Positions 43,890-53,362 of a stretch of 64,000 nt of DNA are shown piece by piece. The notes beneath the pieces are model-generated. The model ran no database searches, had not been told where the DNA came from, and worked only from the letters and a program-made list of their open reading frames with translations. Source of the DNA: Mesobaculum littorinae (GTDB lineage Bacteria > Pseudomonadota > Alphaproteobacteria > Rhodobacterales > Rhodobacteraceae); contig NZ_RQXX01000001.1 of the NCBI RefSeq assembly GCF_004011175.1, positions 310,001 through 374,000 of the forward strand, given 5' to 3'. The first letter of the stretch is position 1. Each line of letters begins with the position of its first letter. Position numbers and translations under genes: made by a program.

Positions 43890-45835
43890 TCAGAAGTAAT
43901 CCCACGGGTTCAGTGACAGGACCCAGCCATCCGGCAGGAAGGTCCCGGATTGATAGGTCAGGAACAGGTAGACCCCGACGATGCTCACCACGCCCAAGGC
44001 CACGGCCAGCGACTTGGCCCGGGCCTCGACCGTCAGGAAGGCCGCCATGAAGAGCGCCGCTCCGGCGAAAAACCGAAACAGGCGATGGACAGCACGGCCG
44101 CGATCAGCCACGCCGCCGTGTGCCAGAAGGACACCGAGTAGCGCGGGCCGGTGACGTGGCTGTCCTCCAGAGCCGAGGGCGCGCCGCGGCCCAGTTGCAG
44201 CAAGATCACCGCGCAGGCCGTCAAGCCGAAGCCGCCGGCGACCATCGGGAACATGCGTCCCAGCGGTTGCAGGTCCTTCACCATCCACAGAGCCGCCGCA
44301 AAGAACACAGCCAGCAGGGCGGGCAGCACCAGTTGGGTTGCGCGGGTCTGGCGGATCCTGTCGATCTCCTCAGGATTGTCGACGGTCTTCGTCATCTGCT
44401 GCTTGATCGAGGTCCCCAGGATCAGCAGAATCACGGCAAGCAGGATCAGCACGATGGGCCGCGACAGGAAATCGGTCAGACTATAGAGCTGGGCCGTCTG
44501 GTAGAGCGACTTCTCGAGGTTCTGCTGCAGGACAAAGCCGATCAGGAAGGCCGGTCGGGAAAAACCGAACCGTCGCATCGCGACGCCGATGGCGCCGAAG
44601 AGCAGGATCAGAAACAGGTCGCGCGGATCCCGGTTGATCTGCAGCGTGGCAAAAGAGATCGCTACGATCAGAAAGGGTGCAATCCAGGCGAAGGGGATCA
44701 GCGTCAGCTTGGCCAGATGTCGGGAAAACAGGAAGCAGGCCCCGGCTCCCAGGATATTGGCCAGTGCCAAACTCCAGATCATCAGGTAGGTCAGGTCGAT
44801 ATCCTGCGTCAGCATGCCCGGCCCGGGCTGGATGCCGATCAGGATCAGCGCCGACAGCAGCAGCGCGGTGGAGCCGGACCCCGGCACGCCGAACAGCAGC
44901 GTCGGCACCAGCGCTCCGCCCATGACCGCGTTGTTCGAGCTTTCGACGCCGATCACGCCGCGCACGTCGCCCTTGCCGAACTGACTTTTGTCCTTGGCCG
45001 ACCGCACGGTCTGGCCGTAGACGATCCAGTCCACCACCGCGCCGCCGACACCCGGCATGGCGCCGACCAGGCAGCCGACGGTTGCCGAGCGCAACACGAT
45101 CCACTTGTTGCGCAGGACGTCGATGACCCCTTGCCGGGTGCCGTTGCCAAGGCTTGGGCGATCCGAGATCGAGCGGTTCTGCTGGATCAGGTCGACGATC
45201 TCGGGGATGACGAAGACCCCGATCACGCAGGCGATCAACGGAAGGCCGTCGCCCAGATAGAACAGCCCCAGATCAAGCCGTTGTTCGCCGCTCGCGGGCG
45301 CAAATCCGACCGAGGCCACGACCATGCCGAAGGCGCAGATCGCCACGCCCTTGGGCAGACTCTTGCCGGACAAGGCCGCCACGCTGGCCACACCAAAGAG
45401 GATCATCATCAGGATTTCGGGGATGCCGAACCAAAGGATGACCTGCTTGGCCGACTGCAACGTCATGGTCAGGACCAGCGCCCCGAACAAACCGCCGATC
45501 ACTGAACTGAGAAAGCCGGCCGACAGCGCCCTTGCCGCCTGACCCTTCTTGGCCATGGGAAAGCCATCCAGCACCGTGGCCTGGGACGAGGCCGATCCCG
45601 GCACGCCCAAGAGGACCGATGTGATCGTGTCCCCCGTGTTCACGGTCGCAAGCATCCCGATGACCATCGCCATCGCCGCACTTGGATCCATGCCGTAGAT
45701 GAACGGAATCAACAGAGAAAGGCCCGCGGCCCCCCCAAGCGCTGGCAGGATGCCCACCACCAGGGCCAGCAAAGCGCCGAACATCAGGTATAGAACCGCC
45801 GACGTACCCGTCAGCGTCTGGAACGCCTCGATCAT
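43890..45835 (-). pseudogene. tctA: Tripartite tricarboxylate transporter membrane subunits, TctA-TctB fusion with a frameshift
   Basis: The first 500 or so residues are TctA: MIEAFQTLTGTSAVLYLMFG, then GILPALGGAAGLSLLIPFIY with its glycine signature, and GDTITSVLLGVPGSASSQAT. The protein continues without a stop into a TctB-like part (ATQLVLPALLAVFFAAALWM and on). At an A5 run on the plus strand (44068-44072; T5 in the mRNA sense) the frame is lost after SIACFGF. The neighbouring frame continues FAGAALFMAAFLTVEARAKS with two further helices to FLPDGWVLSLNPWDYF at 43890. One added T restores a roughly 650-residue fusion. It may be a true mutation, a sequencing indel, or (less likely) a -1 slip. 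TctA alone could still fold. Confidence 0.75.
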
Positions 45836-46254
45836 GTATCCTCCCTCATCGGCTCTCCCTGCCGAGTGGGAGTACGAGTGGCACTAGGGCAGGATTAGTG
45901 AAAATGACAAAATCTATTCGTTGCGTTAGTTTTTGTAAGTGCTCCAGATCTGATCAAGGCGAGGGTCTCGTGTTTGTCAGGGCCGTAGGAACCGTGTCTG
46001 AGACCGAAAAAAGCCAGTAAAGTGCTGCCTTTCGTGATCTATCTGGCGAAAGATCGCTCCCTGAGCTTCCTAACTGTTGCCTTTGCATCTGCAGCGAACG
46101 TCAGAAAGGTCCGCGCTGCGGACACTGATCGGTTGGACAATGCTGAGCGATGCCGGAATGAGCGGTTCTGAGAAGCTGCGCTGCAGCAGTGGCCAGTCTG
46201 GCGAACGGCGGACTAGTGCTCGATCTCGGATGCCGCGTAACGCAGCGACCACCC
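45836..46254. other. Intergenic region between tctAB and the second IS3 relic
   Basis: 419 bp without a recognisable gene. It begins with the promoter side of the tct operon (AT-rich 45897-45945) and then continues with sequence I cannot assign. Confidence 0.4.
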
Positions 46255-46843
46255 TGGCCGGCCCCCGCAAGGGTGGTGGTCCCTGAAATAGGCTCTGGCG
46301 CCAGATGGCGTACGTGAAATGGGCAGGTCGTAGCCGGATCAGGCGTCGACCCGGGGGATCGGTGCCCCGGCGGAGGTGACAAGCATGAGGATATCGTCGC
46401 GAAGCTCCGGCAGGTGACCGACCAGGTATCGCAGGGCCTATCAGTGGCAGGGCAGGACCGGTTCGGTGCCCTGGGCGCGAAGACGGCGGTCATCGAACCC
46501 GGCAGTCCCCAAGACTGTCGGGGGGGGCAGATAACGGTCCAGTGGACCGTTGTCCCGAGGCAGGGCGACTGCGAGAACGTCCCCTCGAAGCGCCGCGACG
46601 ACCTCCCGACCGGGGAGGTCTTCTCCTTGCTGGCCCAAGACGCGCATGGTGATCGACGCATGGGGGATCCGTTAGGCTACCGTATGGCCCCACCGGCCCC
46701 TTGGCCATCGGCCACCCGCGCCAGAGGCAGTCGACTGGACGCCTCGCGACCGCGGATTGCCCCCGCCCCAGCCAACGGCAGTGCCATCGAGACCCGTCAT
46801 GCACCGAGACTGGAACCGGGCCACCCGATAGGGGCAGGGGGCC
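46255..46843 (+). mobile_element. Degenerate IS3-family insertion sequence (copy 2)
   Basis: Plus-strand remnants of the same kind of IS as at 28.7 kb: OrfA KHEDIVAKLRQVTDQVSQGL at about 46380-46440, then directly OrfB GDCENVPSKRRDDLPTGEVF and DPLGYRMAPPAP, a decayed form of ESFNSKLRDELLNGEIFYS and SSLGYRPPAPE. Left end TGGCCGGCCCCC at 46255; right end is the inverted CCACCCGATAGGGGCAGG at 46821-46838, matching the end of copy 1. Most of OrfA and OrfB is deleted. A copy of the palindromic repeat sits in the gap. Confidence 0.75.
46533..46551. repeat. Palindromic repeat, copy 3 (in IS3 relic 2)
   Basis: Perfect arms AACGGTCC and GGACCGTT around AGT, again at the point where the IS3 genes are deleted. 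Confidence 0.65.
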
Positions 46844-47026
46844 TCTGCCAATCCGGCGAAAGCTAACAGGGGAGCTCAGGGGACCAGACTTTGGAGAGAA
46901 GCGTGACCCGGATGAGCGACACCGATCCCACCAAGACAAGGAGGATGAGCTTGATCCAGACCCCCGACTAGGGAAGCGGGCCTAGTACTGGAAAATAACC
47001 GTCCCGTCAGCAGCTTCGGCGCACCT

Positions 47027-50000
47027 TCATGCAAACACATCCGCGACATAGCGGCCATGCTCGCGCTCCATCTCATTGGCCCATGCATGGGCCTCGGCAT
47101 CGGTGACCTGCATCGCGTCGCGGTAGATGCGCACGAAGGTGTCGCGCACGGCAGGCGCCATGTGTGCGCCGTCGCCGCAGACGTAGACCGAGGCGCCGGC
47201 GCGGAACAGGGCGGTGATCCTCGCGCGATCCTGCCAGACGCGATGCTGAACAAAGGTCACGTCACCCTCGGGCGCCTGCGAAAAGGCCGGACGGATATCG
47301 ACCACGCCCTCGGCCTGCCATTGCTCCAGCTCGTCGCTATACAGGTAGTCGACCTCGGGGTGGTCGATTCCGAAGAACAGCAATGCTTTGCCCACGTCGC
47401 GCCCTTCGGCCTTCTGGATCGCGCGTTCCTGGAGAAATCCATGGAACGGAGCGATGCCGCTGCCTGCACAGACCAATATGATCGGCACCGCAGGATCTTC
47501 GGGCGGATGGAAGGCCGCCTGCGACGGCCGCACCGCGACAGAAACCGCCGCTCCCTCGGTCAGTCCCGCGAGGAAGGTCGAGGCGACCCCCAGATGCCGC
47601 CGCTCCCCGGCCAGGGCGGGCGCATCCAGCACGGCAAGTGTCAGCGAACACCGGGACGGATCGCGCAGCGGCGACGAGGAGATGGAATATTGCCGTGGCC
47701 GCATCGGCGGCAGCGCGGACAGGAACTGCGCCAACGGCAGCTCGCAGGCCGGGAAGCGTTCCAGCAGGTCCAGCAGGGTGACCCGTTTCGCCAGCAGCTC
47801 GCTCGCATAGGCGTCTTCCTCGGCGAGCGCCTCAAGTACGGCGCGGTCCGGCGGGCAGCGTGTGGCAGCAGCGAGGCGGGCGACCTGTGCCCGTGTCGCC
47901 GGTTGCGCCAGTTCCACATAGTCGGCGAGGATATGTGCCAGCTCGACCGGCTGGCCCGAGGGCAGCGATCCACCGCCCGGCTGACCCCCGATCATGACCT
48001 GAGTGTCGGCGGCAAGGCCGAAGCGGCGCAGCACCCGTTCAATATCGGCCTGCGGATTGCGCGGCAGCACCGCCAGATAGTCCCCGGTGCGGTAGCTCAT
48101 GCCGGTCGGCAGCGCGATTTCGATATGGCGCTTGGAGCGCGCCAGCGGCGAGGTCATGTTGACCAGTTCGCGGTTCTCAAGGATGCGCCCCTGGTTCAGA
48201 TCGGTCAGGCGCAGGACCTCCAGCCTCTTGGATCCGATGACCTCGACCTCGAGATCCTCTTTCGCCGGTTCGACCGGCGTCCGGCCAAGCGCATGGCCGA
48301 GATCCTGCCAGAGACCGGCATACCAGGCATCGAAGGCACCAAAGAAATCGCCCGCCGCATCGGTCCCGCCCCTTTCCCTAATTCGCGTCGCGCCTGCCTG
48401 CCCCATGGCGGCGTCGATCCGTTTGGGGATCGCCTGATAGGTCCGCGCCCACTGCCGGTTGCCGGAGCCGAAGACGGCGAACTGCACGCCCTCCAGCGCA
48501 TCAGCCGCCAGCCCCTCGACCCATGGCACGAACCGCCGGGCATTGTCCGGCGGCTGCCCTTCATACGAGGCTGTGACGATAATGACGGCCCCCTCCCGCG
48601 GCAGGTCTTCGACATGGGCGTCAAGCGGTGCCAGCGTCGCCTGATAGCCCTGCGCCGCCGCGTCCTGCGCGATCTGCTGGGCGAAGGCTTCGCAGGAGCC
48701 GGAGTTGCTGCCGTAAAGTACCAGGAGCGGGGTGCTGTCGGCGCCCGACTGCGCGGGGGCGTGCGCCTCTGACGCGGCCCGGGACAACGCAGAGGGTGCC
48801 GTGTTTCGGGGGCGCGGGGCAACATCCTCCCGCGGCCTGGCGCGGATGCGGAAACCGTCAGGCTTCAGCGTCAGCGTTTCCGCGATCTTCAGCTGATAGC
48901 CACTGTCCGCCTCGGTCAGGGTGAAGCGTTGCAGCAGCATGGTCAGCACAAGCTGCGCCTCCTGCATGGCGAACCCCCGACCGATACAGGCCCGGCCGCC
49001 ATTGCCGAACGGCTTCCATGCATGGGGGGGCAGTTCCGCCGCGCGCTCGGGGTCAAATCGTTCTGGCCGGAAGGTGTCGGGATCGTCCCAGACGGCAGGA
49101 TCGCGGTGCAGCTTCGGGATCAGCACCAGCAGCGTATCGTCGGGGGTGACCGGATAGCGGCCCCCCAGCAGGGTCGGTTGATGCGGCGAGACCGCGAAAA
49201 CAGGTGCGGTGGGCCACAGGCGCAACGCCTCCTGCAGGACCTGTTCGATATAGCCCAATCTCGCCAGATCGCCGACCGCCGGTGCCCGGCCGTCCAGCAC
49301 GCTGTCCACCGTATCGCGCGCCCGCGCCATCGCATCGGGGTTGCGCAGCAAAAAATAGAGCGCGAAGGACAAAAGCCCGCTGGTGGTTTCATGCCCGGCG
49401 ATGAGAAAGGTCACCAGTTGGTGGCGGATGTTGTCGTCGGGCAGGCCTTCGCCCGTTTCCGGGTCCCGGCCCGACAGCATGATGTCGAGCAGATCACCCC
49501 GCTCGCCCACCCGACCCTCGGCCCGGCGCTCTTCTATGATGGTTTCGGCCACGCGCTTCATCAGCGCCAGATCCGACTCGTATCGCCGCCGCGACGGCAG
49601 CATCATCGCATTCGCCATATCGGGACGCTTGGCGCGCATGCCAGCCTCGGCCAGCGCATCCGACATGGCGTCAATGAACGGATGCGTCTCGTTCTGGTAG
49701 AAGCTGTTGAAGCGGTAGTCGAAAGCGCAAAGCGCGATGGTGTCCAGCGTCAGCCGCGTCATGCTGTCGGCAACGTCGATTACGGCATTCGGGCCGAAAA
49801 GTCTCCAGCGCGTCAGCATCTGGTCGGCGATTTCCTCCATCCGGTCGAACATCGCGCGCACGCCGATCGGACCGAACGCGGGCATCAGCAGCCGGTGCGC
49901 CTTTCCCCAGTTGGGTTCGTCATTATGGGCGGTGAACAGGCCATCGCCGCCCAGATCGCGCAGCATTTCCAGCGGACGGTGGACCTTCTTGGAAAAGCGG

Positions 50001-50206
50001 CCCTGATCGCAAACCTCGCTTACCAGGGCCTGAGAACTCAGAACCAGCAGCGACTCGCCCAGCCCCGCCAGCCGGTAGATTGGCCCATACGTGTCGGCCA
50101 TCCGGATCAGGCTCTGCACAGGCTTGGCCTTGTCGATCAGGCCGAGGTTGCCGATCAGAGGCAGACCACGCGGCTGAGGAATGAGAGAGGTCGTGTCGGA
50201 CGTCAT
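47027..50206 (-). CDS. Bifunctional cytochrome P450/NADPH-P450 reductase (CYP102, P450-BM3 type)
   Basis: A 1059-residue self-sufficient monooxygenase. P450 domain (residues 1 to about 455): I-helix AGHETTSG at 270-277, E-x-x-R as EALR at 326-329, heme-binding FGNGGRACIG with Cys407. Reductase: FMN domain from about 495 (VLYGSNSGSCEAFAQQIAQD), FAD domain with RPRQYSISSSPL, NADPH site with LVCAGSGIAPFHGFLQERA, and end GRYVADVFA as in BM3. Typical activity is subterminal hydroxylation of fatty acids. It follows its TetR gene by 13 bp, like bm3R1-bm3 of Bacillus. Rare among Rhodobacteraceae and located on the island, so likely acquired. Confidence 0.96.
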   Translation of the reverse strand: MTSDTTSLIPQPRGLPLIGNLGLIDKAKPVQSLIRMADTYGPIYRLAGLGESLLVLSSQALVSEVCDQGRFSKKVHRPLEMLRDLGGDGLFTAHNDEPNWGKAHRLLMPAFGPIGVRAMFDRMEEIADQMLTRWRLFGPNAVIDVADSMTRLTLDTIALCAFDYRFNSFYQNETHPFIDAMSDALAEAGMRAKRPDMANAMMLPSRRRYESDLALMKRVAETIIEERRAEGRVGERGDLLDIMLSGRDPETGEGLPDDNIRHQLVTFLIAGHETTSGLLSFALYFLLRNPDAMARARDTVDSVLDGRAPAVGDLARLGYIEQVLQEALRLWPTAPVFAVSPHQPTLLGGRYPVTPDDTLLVLIPKLHRDPAVWDDPDTFRPERFDPERAAELPPHAWKPFGNGGRACIGRGFAMQEAQLVLTMLLQRFTLTEADSGYQLKIAETLTLKPDGFRIRARPREDVAPRPRNTAPSALSRAASEAHAPAQSGADSTPLLVLYGSNSGSCEAFAQQIAQDAAAQGYQATLAPLDAHVEDLPREGAVIIVTASYEGQPPDNARRFVPWVEGLAADALEGVQFAVFGSGNRQWARTYQAIPKRIDAAMGQAGATRIRERGGTDAAGDFFGAFDAWYAGLWQDLGHALGRTPVEPAKEDLEVEVIGSKRLEVLRLTDLNQGRILENRELVNMTSPLARSKRHIEIALPTGMSYRTGDYLAVLPRNPQADIERVLRRFGLAADTQVMIGGQPGGGSLPSGQPVELAHILADYVELAQPATRAQVARLAAATRCPPDRAVLEALAEEDAYASELLAKRVTLLDLLERFPACELPLAQFLSALPPMRPRQYSISSSPLRDPSRCSLTLAVLDAPALAGERRHLGVASTFLAGLTEGAAVSVAVRPSQAAFHPPEDPAVPIILVCAGSGIAPFHGFLQERAIQKAEGRDVGKALLFFGIDHPEVDYLYSDELEQWQAEGVVDIRPAFSQAPEGDVTFVQHRVWQDRARITALFRAGASVYVCGDGAHMAPAVRDTFVRIYRDAMQVTDAEAHAWANEMEREHGRYVADVFA

Positions 50207-50219
50207 GGCGGGCGTTCCC

Positions 50220-50894
50220 CTAGTTTGTCAGGGCATTTCCATCCCCGGGCCGGGGTTGGTGGACGAGGGTGGAGATGATCGTCTCGATCAGCATTCCACG
50301 GGCCTGTGTCGGGGCGATCTCGGGGTCGATCCGGCCGATGAATTCGGGGAAACGAAACGGCTGGCTGAGCATGCTGTTAAGCAGCACATAGACCAGCGCG
50401 GGATGCGCCCCCCGGATGATCCCCGCCTCCATCCCGGCGGTGATGAGCGGGCGGCTCGCCTCATAAGCGGGTCGCAGGAGTTTTTCCGTGACGACCGCCG
50501 CCTTCTCATCGTCATCGGCGGTGATGCTGAGCACGAAGTCCCGGACATGCGGGAACGCATCATAGTAATCGCTGGTCAGTGTGACCGCGTCGCGCAGCCG
50601 TTCGGTCAGGGGGCGGGGGTCGCTGTTGGCCAGTTCGGCAGCCGCTTCCAGCGCGGGTGTCATCGCCTGGGCGAGCTTCTCCACGCAGGCCATCCAGAGG
50701 CCGGTCTTGCTGCCGAAGTGAACGCGGATCAGGTTCTGACTGACGCCGGCAGCCGCTGCGATCCCGCGCAGATCGGCTGCCACGAACCCGTGCCGGGCAA
50801 AGGCGCTCATGCCCGCAAGCAGCAGAGCTTCGCGGCCGCCACCCTGATTTTTGGGCGGGCGCCCGCGTGGTCGCGACGGAGGGCGTTCAGCCAT
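50220..50894 (-). CDS. TetR family regulator of the CYP102 gene
   Basis: A 224-residue repressor with a basic N-terminus (PRGRPPKNQGGGREALLLAG) and HTH MSAFARHGFVAADLRGIAAA followed by AGVSQNLIRVHFGSKTGLW. It is the first gene of an operon with the P450, and an imperfect palindrome (50909-50926) lies directly upstream of its ribosome-binding site, so autorepression and co-repression of the P450 are expected, as with BM3R1 (where fatty acids relieve repression). Ligand unknown. Start at ATG 50894 after AAAAGGACAT. Confidence 0.9.
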   Translation of the reverse strand: MAERPPSRPRGRPPKNQGGGREALLLAGMSAFARHGFVAADLRGIAAAAGVSQNLIRVHFGSKTGLWMACVEKLAQAMTPALEAAAELANSDPRPLTERLRDAVTLTSDYYDAFPHVRDFVLSITADDDEKAAVVTEKLLRPAYEASRPLITAGMEAGIIRGAHPALVYVLLNSMLSQPFRFPEFIGRIDPEIAPTQARGMLIETIISTLVHQPRPGDGNALTN

Positions 50895-50908
50895 CGATAT
50901 GTCCTTTT

Positions 50909-50926
50909 AATATTCATCTGAACATT
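50909..50926. promoter_or_regulatory. Putative TetR operator of the tetR-CYP102 operon
   Basis: AATATTCATCTGAACATT, two 8-bp half sites (one mismatch) around TC, 15 bp upstream of the start codon of the tetR gene. The position suits repression of the whole operon. Confidence 0.65.
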
Positions 50927-51129
50927 TATGGGGGAGCGCATGGATTGCAAGACTACGCGATATGGATCGGTACGGATGACGGCAGCGGCTCCGCGGGGCG
51001 TCGGCGCAAAGCTCTGAGGCAAGGTGGCATTGGGATCACCCGTCCTCGGGTCAGGACCCATTTCGGCAGATTGAAGAGACCAGTCGCCGCGAGCGCGATG
51101 GACTAGAAGAAGAGATCTTTGCACCGACC

Positions 51130-51858
51130 TTAGCGCGCCGCGATACCTCGCCGGTCCCTTAGGCGGGCCAAGAGGTTCTCGATCCGGTGGCGCTTGCGAC
51201 GGAGGCGGCGGTTGTCGCGGGCAGGGCGCTTGCGGTTTCGGGGCGGCGGAGGGCAGGTCCGCGTGCCCCAATCCTTCAGTCCGTTGCGAAACCAGTCGGC
51301 GTCACAGACCTCGTCGGCGAGCAGACGCTTCGCTGGCGGGATTTGCCCGGGCAGGGCCAAGGCGCCTCTGGCATCGCGCATCTGCCAGGCGGAAAGGAAT
51401 ACCGGCAGCGGACGCCCACGCCCATCGCACAGCAGGTGCAGCTTCGAGTTCAGTCCGCCCTTGGTACGTCCGATGGCGCGCGGGCGGAGCCCTCGTTTGA
51501 GAGGCTGATCGCGATGCGTTGAGCCTTCGGATGGGGGCTGTCGATCATGATCGTCTCGCCATGGGGCCGGGGGCGGCCGACTCTCGGGAGATCCTCAGGA
51601 AGACCCCGCGACGGACCATCGCACCAAACGGTTGTAGAGCGTCCTGTGCGGGCCGTAGGCCGAGGGCGCGAGCGCCAGCGGAGACCATTGCGATGCACGT
51701 GAATGAGCCCGCCCAGCACCCTGCACTCGGCGGCGCGCACCACGCCTCGGGCCCGGGGGAGGACCGGCCTCAACCGCTCCATCAGCGCCTCGCTCAGCCA
51801 GAAGCGCTCGCTCATGCCGCAACCGATCGACGTAGTTTGAATCACGCAGCCTCCGGCC
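51130..51858 (-). mobile_element. Degenerate IS5-family (IS427-like) transposase
   Basis: Minus-strand relic. From ATG 51815 it reads MSERFWLSEALMERLRPVLP and RGVVRAAECRVLGGLIHVHR followed by NGLRWR (N-terminal domain); after frameshifts it continues IMIDSPHPKAQRIAISL, then RTKGGLNSKLHLLCDGRGRP, and ends RHRIENLLARLRDRRGIAAR with the conserved HxxENxxxxLKxxRR-like motif decayed. Terminal GAGGCTGCGTGATTCAAAC at 51836-51854 (inverted) resembles IS427-group ends. Several frameshifts make it inactive. It directly abuts the right attachment site of the island. Confidence 0.82.
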
Positions 51859-51895
51859 TCTCATCTCAATTTATGGGTTTCGACCCCAGGCTGTT

Positions 51896-51936
51896 GCGCC
51901 GCGAGGCGTGGAGGTTCGAGTTCTCTCACCCGCGCC
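51896..51936 (+). repeat. attR: duplicated tRNA-Leu 3' end, right boundary of the genomic island
   Basis: 41 bp matching 27319-27359 except two transitions (in the T arm and the last pair of bases before CCA). It has no tRNA 5' half, so it is a fragment and not a gene. It delimits an island of about 24.6 kb. Confidence 0.88.
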
Positions 51937-52159
51937 CTCATCCCATCTTAAGGCGCCGCCCGGGTGCAGTTGGACGCCTGACCTTGCTGCCGGCCCCGGG
52001 CGGGCGGGGGCGCGCCGCCCATTGCGTGGGGGCGTATCTCTGGCCTATGCCCGCTTCATCGCCGCCCCCGGTGCGTCACCGGTGCGAGGGACGGGCAGGG
52101 CGGCGCTTCGGTGCCGATGGTGCCGATCCGCCGCCCGATGACACGAATAGCGAGGCGAC

Positions 52160-53164
52160 ATGACGTCCCACCCCACCGGAGACCGCCTGCGCGTGGTCAT
52201 CGACACCGACTGCGCCAACGAGATCGACGACCAGTTCGCCCTGGCCTGGGCCCTGTTCGCGCCCGAGCGGCTGAAGGTCGAGGCGACGGTGGCCGCGCCG
52301 TTTTCGTTCCGCCACCACCTCGCCCCCCTGCGCGCGGGGGCGACGCCATTCCACCGTGCCTGGGCCGATCGCCTGGCCCGTGCCGGGCGCAGCATCGACG
52401 CGCTCGACCGCGACCTGGTCCACCCGGACGCCGGCATGCGGCTGAGCCTCGACGAGATCCGGCGCATCCATGCGCTGTGCCGGCGCGAGGTTCCCGCCCA
52501 TGCAGGCGCCACGCGGTACATGGAGACCCCCGACGACATCGTGTGGTCCGAGGGCGCGGAGGCCATCGTCGACCTGGCCAAGAGCGGGGCGGCGCCGCTT
52601 TACGTGGCCTGCATGGGCTGTGTGACCAACATCGCCGCGGCGCTTCTGCGCGCGCCCGAGATCGCCGAGCGCATCGTCGTTCTCTGGACCGCCGGTTACC
52701 CCACGCGGCAGCCGCATCCGCAGCACTCGGCGCTGAACCTCGTGCAGGATCCGCACGCGACGCGGCGGCTTTTCGATTGCGGCGTGCCGCTGGTCTACCT
52801 GCCGGGATACCACGTGGGCGTGCAGCTGCGCCTGTCGCACCCGGAGGTGGCGCAGAACGTGAAAGGGCGTGGCGCGCTGGGCGACTATCTCTGGCAGCTT
52901 TACGACCGCAACCCGCTGCACGATATGTTCGCGACCGAAGAGCCCCGGCGCCGCAGTTGGGTGATCTGGGACATGATCGACATCGCGTGGCTGTTGAACC
53001 CCGACTGGGTGCCGACCTTCGAGACCCCCGCGCCGGTGCTGACATCGGACCTTCGATGGGAAGCCCGCCCCGGGCGCCACATGATCCGCGAAGCGCACGA
53101 CCTGCAACGCGACGAGATATTCCTCGATTTCTACGCAAGGCTAGGTGCGGCCGACGCAGGCTGA
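52160..53164 (+). CDS. Nucleoside hydrolase (IUNH family)
   Basis: A 334-residue enzyme splitting the N-glycosidic bond of nucleosides. The Ca-binding aspartate cluster is in VVIDTDCANEIDDQFALAWA, where the family has DTDxxxDDxxA. MGCVTNIAAALLRAPEIAER and the later WDMIDIAWLLNPDWV supply further family motifs (the last with a metal Asp). Start at ATG 52160 with GAGGCG upstream. Longer internal region than classical CU-NH, so substrate preference is unclear. The first gene right of the island on the chromosome. Confidence 0.87.
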   Translation: MTSHPTGDRLRVVIDTDCANEIDDQFALAWALFAPERLKVEATVAAPFSFRHHLAPLRAGATPFHRAWADRLARAGRSIDALDRDLVHPDAGMRLSLDEIRRIHALCRREVPAHAGATRYMETPDDIVWSEGAEAIVDLAKSGAAPLYVACMGCVTNIAAALLRAPEIAERIVVLWTAGYPTRQPHPQHSALNLVQDPHATRRLFDCGVPLVYLPGYHVGVQLRLSHPEVAQNVKGRGALGDYLWQLYDRNPLHDMFATEEPRRRSWVIWDMIDIAWLLNPDWVPTFETPAPVLTSDLRWEARPGRHMIREAHDLQRDEIFLDFYARLGAADAG

Positions 53165-53362
53165 TCCCGGGTCGGGACAGCAGGGCGACGGCGAAAGCCT
53201 GCTTTACCGGCGTGCCTGTCGCCTGCGGTCTACCGCAACCGGTGGCGGCGCCGGGCGACGTCCCATGAGGCACATCGTTGTCCGGGGGGTGTCCCGTGCG
53301 TGCCGAGTTCTAAGTGGCGGGTCATGCGCCACAGGTGCCTTTCCAGATTTGCCGGAGTTCCG

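Noticed and set aside
44068-44072. Programmed -1 frameshift in tctAB
   Set aside because: The heptamer does not fit a X XXY YYZ slippery site, and no downstream stimulatory structure was noticed; a mutation or base error is simpler.
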